Positions 49,945 to 59,596 of a stretch of 64,000 bases of DNA are shown one piece after another (position 1 is the stretch's first letter; every line of letters begins with the position of its first letter). Made by a program: the position numbers and the translations under genes. The stretch spans positions 16,515,166 through 16,579,165 of the forward strand of contig CM022672.1 of the NCBI GenBank assembly GCA_012295275.1, written 5' to 3'. The stretch comes from Chrysomallon squamiferum (taxonomy: Eukaryota > Mollusca > Gastropoda > Neomphalida > Peltospiridae). Below the pieces are notes generated by a model. That model saw nothing but the letters and a program-made list of their open reading frames with translations. It was not told the origin of the DNA and made no database searches.

Positions 49945-51048
49945 ATGGTGTCCGAAAGAAATAAACACAGTGTAGTTTTAAAGGAAGATGAATTATCAAG
50001 AAAAATTTCTCATGAAATTACTACCAAGGGCGAAATCGAGATACATGATTACGTGAATTTAAAGAAGTTGCCAGACTTTGCTGTTTTAAATGCTCAAGTG
50101 TCCACTCTGGTTAACCAGTGTTCGTGGTGGGAGCTATACGGAGTCGACTGGCTAATAACAGTTCAAGGAATTCTTGGAGCTTTCATAGCCTACTGGCTTA
50201 TGGGTCAAGAATCGATTTTCTCTTTTGGATGTGGAATGGTAATTCTTGGAATATGTCATTCTGTTTTATCTACGAAAGCAGGACATCTTGCGGCCCATGG
50301 AGCTATATGTGCGTCATCTTCTTGGAATTATTTTTGGACAGTATTCTTTGTAGAGTTAATAGGAACTTTCTCGGCGGAGTCGGCTTTAGATATACATATC
50401 AAAAATCACCATCCTCATACTAATATTATAGGCTTGGGAGATTCAAGTACCTTCAGAATGCCAGTGATACCTTGTTTTCTATACATGTTTGTCGCACCTT
50501 TCAGTGTGCCGGTGCTTATCCCTATTGTCGGTGTGCAAAGTTTGTGGCGCAAATGGTCAAAATTAATAAGAATGTTGGTAATAGCTACACTGGGATTTTC
50601 AGCAAATGTATACTTCATGATGGCAATTTCTGGTCTTTCTTTTTGGCAGGCTTTTGTTTGCACTTTTGTCAGTAGGTCGATTATGGGACTGCCATATATA
50701 CATGTCAACATTTTCCAGCACATTGGTTTGCCTATGTATTCAAGAACCAACCGGCCTAAAAGAATATATCAAATGTCAACAGCAGTTCTTAATCTACCTC
50801 GTAATGTCATCCTGGATCGCGCTTTTGGCCATAGCATCGTTAGCTGTCATGTTGAACATCATCTTTTCCCGCGTCTTAGCGACAACATGTGTCTTAAAAT
50901 CAAACCGCTGGTGTCTTCATTTCTGAAAACGAACGGACTACCATACAACGAAGACACCTATTTAAATCGACTGAAGTTATTCGTCAGCAAATATGGGGAA
51001 CTGATGGTTAATGCTCCACCAATAACACATTTTGTCGGCCTGCAATAA
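49945..51048 (+). CDS. FADS6: FADS6-like membrane fatty acid desaturase
   Basis: A single-exon gene of 367 aa, close to the length of human FADS6. The desaturase histidine boxes are HLAAH, HIKNHH and HVEHH (in SCHVEHHLFPRLSDN). The family-specific stretch VNIFQHIGLPM and the C-terminal LPYNEDTYL and APPITHFVGLQ closely resemble vertebrate FADS6. Two to three hydrophobic pairs (near WLITVQGILGAFIAYWL, VIPCFLYMFVAPFSVPVL and LVIATLGFSANVYFMM) fit a multi-pass ER enzyme that binds di-iron. Its substrate is not known for any species that I can name. The first ATG is chosen because the frame upstream has none, although it is open further 5'. The coding region is intronless, unlike vertebrate FADS6, and richer in CpG than its neighbours. 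A run of 19 A directly precedes the ATG. A poly(A) signal is at 51141-51146. Confidence 0.9.
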   Translation: MVSERNKHSVVLKEDELSRKISHEITTKGEIEIHDYVNLKKLPDFAVLNAQVSTLVNQCSWWELYGVDWLITVQGILGAFIAYWLMGQESIFSFGCGMVILGICHSVLSTKAGHLAAHGAICASSSWNYFWTVFFVELIGTFSAESALDIHIKNHHPHTNIIGLGDSSTFRMPVIPCFLYMFVAPFSVPVLIPIVGVQSLWRKWSKLIRMLVIATLGFSANVYFMMAISGLSFWQAFVCTFVSRSIMGLPYIHVNIFQHIGLPMYSRTNRPKRIYQMSTAVLNLPRNVILDRAFGHSIVSCHVEHHLFPRLSDNMCLKIKPLVSSFLKTNGLPYNEDTYLNRLKLFVSKYGELMVNAPPITHFVGLQ

Positions 51049-52411
51049 AAATGCTTCAGACATTTAAAATTTACGCAAGACTGGGATATTAAAGACAAAT
51101 TAAAACAAAGAAAAAACGAAAAAGCTTTAAAAAACAAAACAATAAAAGAACAACAAAAACAAGATGTAATAAGGAAAGAACTGACAAATACAAAAGATTT
51201 ACTTTATTATTTTTGTTTGTAACAAATTATTGAAATCTATACAAAAAAATACCATATACATCGAATTACTATAAATATGCATGACATAATTTTTTAAATT
51301 TTATATTTAATTAAAGTTTGTTTAAATAATAAGATACATATTATATTGGTTTCATCATCTATTATATATTACCGAGATTTGTATGTATATTCTTGCATCA
51401 TAATTTGTCATGATTAAATAATTTCACGTTCGCATTGTTACGCAATCAATGTATTTAAAGTGCGGGTTCTGCAGTCTGTATTGTCTCTTCATAAAGTCAC
51501 GTATTTTAAAACTAATTTCAGGCATTTAAAAGCCACATTCTTAAATTACTTAAAAATTATCCATTATTTCTCTACCTACATGCAATTATATTTTTCAGAA
51601 TAAATGTTTTATGTAAATTGTCGGCAATCACCGTGCCGTTTACGATAAGCAACCAGAAATCTTTACATTAATCTTTAATTACCATGATCTTTGATATATC
51701 ATGCAATCGTGATTCACTAGGTATTAATACCGTCTCTTACTAATGCATAAAATAAAGCAAGAAAACTATAATGGTTAAAATACGTGTCGCCAAATATATA
51801 AAATACCCAACAATACACTCTGTTAATATACATTATTTATTATTTTTGTTTTAATAATTCTGGTAAATGTCACGCGTTCATTGATCCACGCTTATTAGTA
51901 TAAATGATCACGTTTATTTTTTAGTGTATGGTTTCAGTTAGGTTTAACATTTTGTTATAAACGCAATTAATACAATATCGTTAATTCTTGTACTATTTAA
52001 AATAAAATTAACATGCACTATTGTTGTTGTTGTTAATTTTATTTATTGTTTTTTTTTTTGTTTTTTTGAATTAATGTACATATATATTTTTTATAAGTAT
52101 TTTCGTTTCTTAGGAATATGAGCAATTGTTTTTGTGCATTACGCTGGGTTTTGTTGCTGTTGTTTTTTTATTTCATTTGCTAAATTATTTCAATACCAGA
52201 ACATTTTAATTTGTGCTTCTTAAAACGTTTTATATGAGAATAATATCAATACTTTTCCATCTGTTACAGATTTGCAGGAATCACACACACACACACACAC
52301 ACAAACAAACATGACAGAAAATAAATAATTATTAATATGTGAATATATATAATAAATTAAGAAAAATTAAAATAAAAATAGAACAAAAATGATATGGAAT
52401 GTTATTTAATA
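51049..52411. other. convergent intergenic region between FADS6 and TASP1
   Basis: The two genes end toward each other here. AATAAA at 51141-51146 serves the + strand. On the minus strand ATTAAA (complement of 52405-52410) follows the TASP1 stop at once. A short (AC)n tract is at about 52283-52302. No exon is supported. Confidence 0.5.
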
Positions 52412-53767
52412 TTAAAGAATAAAAACTTTGCCCTGAACAACTAGAGATGAACCTGGTTTACAGGCTGGTGGTAATCTTGATATCATGGCTTTGGGCTTCT
52501 GATGTGTCTCAGACATATAACCCAAACACATACTGCTTGTTGTGTGACCCCATAAAATCTCAATGCTTCTTTTGTCTGAAATGTTTGTGGGCTCATCAGA
52601 AGTAATTCTATTTTCAACAACTAAGCCCAAGATGCCAGCATTTTTTTCCTGATCATTTTTCAGAAATTCAGATTTTAGAAAACAGTCGTCAAGCACATTT
52701 CTAAATGTTAGAATACCATCATCATTTTTCTGTAGTGCATCACCACATTGTTTAGAAAGAAGTGTTTTCATCAACTGCTCACCACAACCAGAGGTAGCTA
52801 CAGCAACACCAGGCTTGTTATTTTCTAAACCATTATGTGCCCAGCAGCCTGCACCATACACTGCTGCAGGTCCTAATCTTCCCATATGTTTCAGCCATAT
52901 CCCACCACTAGATACAGCTGCTGCAACATTGCCTGCATGGTCAACACAAACAGCACCAACAGTGTCTTGAACATCAGTGATTTGTGCTTTTGTATTGTTA
53001 ACATTAGACTTTTGTAAATTACAACATTCGCCCACGTCCTGTACAGTGGTATTTTCTTCTTTAAGCAATGATGGATATTCAGATGTACAAGAATGATTTT
53101 CTTTGGAGGATGAACTCTTGTGAATATTTTGATATAAAGTCATATTTTTTGATTCGTCAAAATCTATTTCTAAATTTTCTGCATTGACCACCTCTTTGAA
53201 ACTGCTGTCTAGTTTGTTTTTCTTATTTACAATACATACTTCAACATTTTCTAATTTTCTTTTATATTTATTATATATTTTTCTGGCAGTGCCAGTGATT
53301 AAATATTCGTCATCTACGCATTGCAAGCCATTTTGGGATGCCCAGTAATATGCACCTTCTCCAACCATCACACTGGGAGGAATTCTTCCAAGGGAAAGAA
53401 GACCCTTGTTCTGCATCACTACAAGCTTGTGAGCTACCTCCACAGGATTTTTAACTCCAGAAACACTACCTACTGCACCAAAAGAAAGTGATGCCCCATC
53501 CATGACTCCTGCATCACATTCAACCTGTCCTTCTAAAGTGAGATTGGAACCTAATCCAGCATTTGTACATGGACTGTCCTCCAGAGACTTGACTGCCTCT
53601 TTGACTGCTTCAAGTGCATTTCCCCCTGACCTTAGACAATTCATTGCAATACTGCAGGCTAATCTACATGCAGCTAGATATTTATCTTTATTATTTACTG
53701 CATGATAGCCAGCTCCTGCATGCACAGCTATGAATGATTTCTGCTCTGAATTATCTGAATTTAACAT
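52412..53767 (-). CDS. TASP1: taspase-1 (threonine aspartase)
   Basis: A single exon encodes about 451 aa from the first in-frame ATG (53767-53765); human taspase-1 is 420 aa. It is an Ntn-hydrolase of the asparaginase-2 family. The alpha part starts FIAVHAGAGYH and carries CTNAGLGSNLT and MDGASLSFGAVG. The autocleavage site is QD|TVGAVCVDH, with the catalytic Thr kept, followed by AAAVSSGGIWLKHMGR, TSGCGEQL and LWGHTTSSMCLGYMS. Between the parts is a Ser/Asn/Lys-rich loop of about 110 residues, longer than in human. Taspase-1 cleaves nuclear regulators such as MLL/KMT2A and TFIIA after Asp. The frame remains open upstream to 53809 without ATG, and a good acceptor (tttattgtcag) lies just upstream, so a 5' UTR intron or short upstream exon is possible. 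The vertebrate gene has many introns, so intronless structure is odd. Confidence 0.92.
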   Translation of the reverse strand: MLNSDNSEQKSFIAVHAGAGYHAVNNKDKYLAACRLACSIAMNCLRSGGNALEAVKEAVKSLEDSPCTNAGLGSNLTLEGQVECDAGVMDGASLSFGAVGSVSGVKNPVEVAHKLVVMQNKGLLSLGRIPPSVMVGEGAYYWASQNGLQCVDDEYLITGTARKIYNKYKRKLENVEVCIVNKKNKLDSSFKEVVNAENLEIDFDESKNMTLYQNIHKSSSSKENHSCTSEYPSLLKEENTTVQDVGECCNLQKSNVNNTKAQITDVQDTVGAVCVDHAGNVAAAVSSGGIWLKHMGRLGPAAVYGAGCWAHNGLENNKPGVAVATSGCGEQLMKTLLSKQCGDALQKNDDGILTFRNVLDDCFLKSEFLKNDQEKNAGILGLVVENRITSDEPTNISDKRSIEILWGHTTSSMCLGYMSETHQKPKAMISRLPPACKPGSSLVVQGKVFIL

Positions 53768-54368
53768 ATTTGTGCTAATGTCCTCTGACAATAAAACAAA
53801 GCTTGTCACAGTTCAATGAAAGTTGTCATAATAAAAATAAAAATAATAATAATAAAATTTTAAGTATTTTTTATGGCAATACAAAACCAACAGGAATGTG
53901 GGTTCTATTTTGCAAAGACGGTTTGACAGAATTTTTATTTAAATTGATATGAAAAAAAGAATTAAATATTCATTGACATGTAATCTTTAACTATATGACA
54001 AATAACTAAATATTTTAAACTGGAGAATCTAATAAACATGCGAATAAAACTGGCATATTTCATAAACCAAACAATAAACAGTATATAAATATTCAAAACA
54101 TATTGTTAACATAAAAATGCTATTAAAATTTAAAATACACAACATGTAAAAATTAACAGATAACCTAACAGCTAATACATGATTGATTAAGAATGAAAAT
54201 GAAAATAAACCTGAGGCAAGTCTGTTTCACTGAATCAACTAAACACACACTGTGACATTGTCAAAGCCAAAACAGTTTAGTGGATTTAATTCCAGCAACA
54301 GAAAATTTATCTTTGTGAAATAGTCTTTTAGGTTTAATAGTTCTAGTTATCTTTCAAAAGGTTTTTTC
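53768..54368. other. short intergenic gap upstream of TASP1
   Basis: AT-rich sequence with no supported exon. It must contain the TASP1 promoter or 5' UTR intron and the 3' end of the small minus-strand gene. Confidence 0.4.
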
Positions 54369-55963
54369 CTAGTGCCTGATGTGATTAATATGTCCCTGAA
54401 AGAAAAATGTTTATTTATTAGTATCACTGTCATTTTTTAAATCTTTTTTAACAGTTATCTGAGTTATTTAGCTGGTAAAATATTACATCTGATCAAACTT
54501 TATTATATTCCAGTCCTGATGTCTTTTTAAAAATATAACACACATAATTAAAATTAAAAAAAAAAATATATATATATATATATTTAAGTAAATAATTTTT
54601 AGTAAAGTTTAATAAATTGTTATGAAATGTGTACAGCCACTTTAAATTATGATGTTTCATGAATCAATTAAGTATATAGTTAAAAGCATTCAGTAATTAT
54701 TTACCAATTCAAAATAAAACAAATACCATAAATAAATATATTTCAGACCCTGCTGATCTAAAAAAATAATAATAATAAAAAAAATAAAAATAAAAACTAA
54801 TAAACAAAAAATATTAATTTCAGTGAAATAAAACAGATTGAAGTAATACACCTACTGATTCCCCAGCCCTACATCTGTGACATTCTATCTGTACATTTCC
54901 TTGACTAGTCTGTAACAAAACAAAATTCTGGTCAGGTACTGCAGAGCTGGAAACTGAGTTGCCAATCTGCATAGGCTGAAAAACAAACAAAACGTAAGTG
55001 ATAAATGCAGCCAGTTACAGAAAAATAGCCAGTTACTTTGAAATGTGTAAGATAATAGCAACTAAGGATTTCTGCCAAAAAGAGTAGCAGAAAGATACAT
55101 TACTAATTTGTGCCTCATTTACTTGATCTTTGAAGTAAGCAAATTTCAACAAATTTGTGTTTATCTGTAACACAAGTAACTGTCAATAAATACCAGTTAA
55201 AGTATTCATTTGGTCTCACATACAAAACGTTTCATTCATTTATTTGCTAATAACATGATATACTATGATATTCTTGTGGATAACTTTAACATCATTTACC
55301 AGAAAGATATTTTAAAATTAATTAGAAAGACTGAGTATATCATTTGCAAACATTTACTAGTGCCTCAGCTCATCAAGGATTTTTCACATTTATTTTACAG
55401 AATGACATCATAAAAAGCATCCTTAATGCATACGTTCTACTATTTCTTTTTGTCTTAGCATAGGTTGGTTGCCAGAAATAAATAAAACATTAAACTGGAA
55501 TTGTATAAAACCAGTCAAGGCTCTCAAGATATGAAAGGTTCACTTCGAAAAGATTTGATCCCCAAAATATTAGGATGTTAGAAAAAAATATTAACAATTC
55601 ATTGAATGAATGATTAAAATACCTGAGGTACTTCTTCCTTTTTAACACCTATTTTGTTTATTACACATTCAGGTGGGAATGGTTCATTAGTTTTGACTAC
55701 TTCTGCAGCAGGATGTGCAAACAAAGTGCTCGAGTTCGATATATACTGCCGTTTCTGAAATATATGTTATAATAAATAAATAAATAAATAGATAAATAAT
55801 AATAAAAATAAATAAATAAAAGATAAAAAATTCGAAAGAAAAATCCGAAAAAAATATATCGTGTTAGCAGGCCAAATAAAAGACCTACCGTCGGTGATAT
55901 CTTAAGTGTAAAATGGTAAACACTCGGCGCCAGCGCTCCTATCGAGCGTTTGGGCCTTGGCCA
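54369..55963 (-). CDS. small unrecognised gene, four candidate exons
   Basis: Exons 55963-55889, 55754-55623, 54975-54856 and 54395-54369 have good acceptors and donors and join in phase 0 without a stop. They read about 125 aa: RPKRSIGALAPSVYHFTL, TLFAHPAAEVVKTNEPFPPE, NFVLLQTSQGNVQIECHRC, ending GHINHIRH and a TAG at 54371-54369. The CHRC pair could be half of a zinc site. The start is not found: the first listed exon begins at a weak acceptor, and a stop lies upstream in that frame. I do not recognise the family. It lies about 0.6 kb upstream of TASP1 on the same strand, but joining any of its exons to the TASP1 exon gives an early stop, so it is a separate gene. Confidence 0.5.
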
Positions 55964-56070
55964 CTAATTTTAACGAACCACTTTTAATTCATTTATGTAG
56001 ACAACAGAAGCTTCGCATCTTCGAACATCAAGGTATTTTCTTTTTCGTTCCAACATGTTGTCTGGGTAGT

Positions 56071-56108
56071 TATTCACGTAGCAACTTTCATATTTGAAAC
56101 AAATTTAA
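56071..56108 (+). repeat. 38-bp dispersed repeat, copy 1
   Basis: This segment (starting TATTCACG, ending ACAAATTTAA) matches 58386-58423 at 36 of 38 bases in the same orientation. The flanks do not match beyond a few bases. Confidence 0.7.
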
Positions 56109-56777
56109 GATAACAATACCAGTAGAGTAAGGACTTGACTGGTATCTTCTTTTGGCACGATAACTGCTGAAGCGCAATAACAGCCGCTACCAGTTTGTAC
56201 CAGGGAGAAACGAAGGGACACATTAATTAAGAACAGATTAATCTTCACAGGACAACCTTTGATGAACTGTGTTCAGAAAATTATCATTAAATGTTGGCAT
56301 GACTATAGCTGAAAATTATTAGAAGTTGCAGCCGGTTTTATAATAATAATAATAATAAAAATAAATAACTACTGTCACGAACAATGACACAGAACAGTAC
56401 CTGCACACGTACCTTATTTTAACAAGAACATTGTGAACAACAATTTGACGAAGAAAACTGCTTGTGTTTGTGTATGTCTATATATGTATATAATAAAATG
56501 AAATACAATATACTACTAATAATTTAAAAAAATAAAGTAGCGTTTTTTGGGTGTTTTTATATTTTTTTGTTTTTGTTTTTTGTTGTTTACTTTTAGTTGT
56601 AACGCAATTGCATATTTAATTGCTATATGGACAATACAATTTAAATAAAAACTAGCCTGAATGCGGATCTTTTCTGTATGGATTAATCGAACACTAAGCA
56701 GCTTGCTAATTATATATACAAAGGCAAACCTAACATAAAAGCAAAGGAATTACTTCTAGCTGTTTTGTTTTTGTTTG

Positions 56778-56900
56778 TATACATACATACATACATACAT
56801 ACACACATACATGCATACACATACATGCATACATACATGCATTCATACATTCATATATCATTATATGTGTGTTTTATTTATTTATTTATTTATTTATTTA

Positions 56901-56946
<46 letters not shown>
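56778..56946. repeat. compound microsatellite (CATA)n, (TTTA)n, (ATT)n
   Basis: Imperfect CATA/CATG units (56778-56858) are followed by TTTA units and then a pure ATT run up to 56946. Confidence 0.92.
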
Positions 56947-56948
<2 letters not shown>

Positions 56949-58152
56949 AAATTTCAAAGAACATTCTGTCAGAAAGGTGTTGCTTTTCTAGGCTTAATAA
57001 TGATTTGCATCCATATTGTTCTCCCCTACTGGGCCTCAGATGTTTTTTTTTTCCCTCATTATATTACATTCGCCATGGCAGCAATATAAACTTCCGGCAG
57101 TTTTACAATCGAAACGTCAGTACATTAATGTAGAATGGCTGTCTTATTTCTACAGTGATATACATGGTTTGTTAAAAGAATCTTATAAACATTAACTAAT
57201 ACAAGACTACTCCTCACTTTAATATGAGCAGGTACGTTTGGGCGTAGAAAGTTACCCGATGCTGGTATTCTTTGAAAACGCCAAATAATTGCGGTGGGAG
57301 ACCATGTGATTATAATTAGTACTATTATTAATCTAAAAAAAAAAACACAGACACCAGAAAATAAATAAATAAATAAAATAAAATCAACAAATCCCCCACA
57401 CCACAATACAAGCAGTTAAATATTTTACCTATGTTTGTTTATCACAATAATCATTATTTTTGTTGTGTTGTCTTATTTTTAGGGACATGCATTGAAGGAT
57501 TGATGCAGTTTAGTTTAAACTCAAAGTAACTTAAGTAATTGTTGCCAATTAAAAAAATTAAAAGTGTTGATGATTTACAATACTTTTTGATAATTGTCTG
57601 ATTATAAATGGTTTTAATATTACAGTGACACAATGGAACATAGATTATTATTTTTAAAATGTTGATAATCTGTTAATAAATATTTCATAAATATAATACT
57701 TATATTAATAATGATTATAGATAATGTTTTCTTAATGGAAAATGTAGAAGAACACAGTGTTTAAAATAAAAAAATTAATAATAATGATGATAATAGTACA
57801 TATAACTGACACTACTACCACCAGCACCATGATTACTACAACTGCTACTGCTTTTGGCTGCTACTGTTGCTACTACAGTTATAATCTTTTTTCACAATAA
57901 ATATTCAGCAAATAGTTTATGTATTAAACAGTTTTTGAAACAGAATTTTCACAGTGAAATAATCACAGAAATGAAATTTATTTTAAAACTACAACAACAT
58001 TAAGAAAAAAACCCAAACAATTTCACATTTATATATTAATTAAATATAAAAATTTCTTTTGTTTCTGAAAAGCTAGATGGTATTTAGTACAGTGGCATGA
58101 GATTATGAAGACCAACCAAATTTTTAAACAAATTACATAAACTTGGCTGAAC

Positions 58153-59257
58153 ATGGCAACAGCTGGTAGAAGGATATTTCCGACAGAGGATATGAGTGGG
58201 CAGGCCCAGGGATATGGAGGGGTGCTTCAATCACGCCTATCTGATCTGGATGCCTCACCTAATTACAAAGTACGGTCCTTGACCCTAGAAGAGGCTCGGT
58301 ATTCGGACATGAGGAAGAGGATAGGTCTGTCAAGGGTGCCTAAGGAAAGAAATGCTGTGGATGATTATGACAAAGTTAGTATAATTATTCACGCAGTAAC
58401 TTTCATATTTGAAACAAATTTAAAGTTAGAGTAATTTTAATATATGTCTAAGAAAAAGCTGAAATAAATTCTGACGTTTTTAAGAACTAGCTCAAATATG
58501 TTTTGATGATTTAATGATTATAGATCAATTTTCTTAATTTAGCTTAAATTATATTTTCATGTTTTGAAGAACTTGCTGAAATATATATATATTTTTTTTT
58601 TGGCGAAGAACTAGTTTGCATTCATTTTGATGTTTGAAGAATAAGAATAAATACATTTTGATGTATTGAAAATCCAACTAAAATATGTATTGATCTTTTG
58701 AAAAAAAAATTTAAAATAAATTTGAATGTTTTGAAGAACTAGGTAAAAATAAGTTTTGATGTTTTGAACAACTGGCTTAAATACATTTTAATGTTTCCAA
58801 AAAAATTATGATCTGGATTCAGATGTGATGAGAACCAAAATTATGGAATATTTTAGAGATCCTGTTTAACAAATGTTAGCAGATAATAACTGAACTGAAA
58901 TTCAGAGAAACTTACATTCTGAGGTCCTAAAAATATATATATAAAATAAATAGTTATTTTAAAATGATTTTCTTTCTTTTTATTATTAATAATGTTTTGT
59001 TTAATTATTAACAATATGCATGTAATACTGACTATTTCTAAATATATATTTTATAAGAAATCATATCAAGAAATACATTTATGCATATATATATAATTTT
59101 CTTTCTTTTTTCTTTAGAAAATTGAAGAACTTACAGTATTTGTTCGAAATCATTTTAAGATGAAAGAATGCAAAAAATTTGTACCTAAAGAAGGTCAGAA
59201 AGTAAAGAAGATAAAAGATTTAAAGTGGGTCAATTTTTTTGTTTTTAAAATAAGTTA

Positions 59258-59300
<43 letters not shown>

Positions 59301-59545
59301 TAATTAATTAATTAATTAATTAATTAATTTATTTATTTAACCAGCTGTCACTGAAAGTCTGTAACAAAGTCACCAATTCACTTTAAAAAAAAACCAATAT
59401 CCTATCCCCCTCAAAAAAAAAAAAAAAAATTATGTGTAACAATAACATCAAATAAAGCAATTGTACAGAAGTAATAGACTCAGTTTAAAGTTTCACTGTC
59501 TTGAGGTTATTTGGTTTTTATCCAAAAAACCCTGAAAATAAACAA

Positions 59546-59596
<51 letters not shown>

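Larger units (their letters stand above)
55964..58152. other. intergenic region between two divergent genes
   Basis: The minus-strand small gene and the + strand TRPM gene point away from each other. Sequence around 55,920-56,250 is CpG-rich for this window and is the likely promoter side of the small gene. A simple-repeat cluster is at 56778-56946. No exon is supported between 56.9 and 58.15 kb. Confidence 0.4.

Noticed and set aside
53768-53809. Extending TASP1 upstream to the GTG at 53809
   Set aside because: There is no ATG in that stretch, and an acceptor-like site lies within it; the first ATG is at 53767.
56765-57133. Open frame reading YIHTYIH then poly-Leu
   Set aside because: It is simple repeats (CATA, TTTA, ATT).
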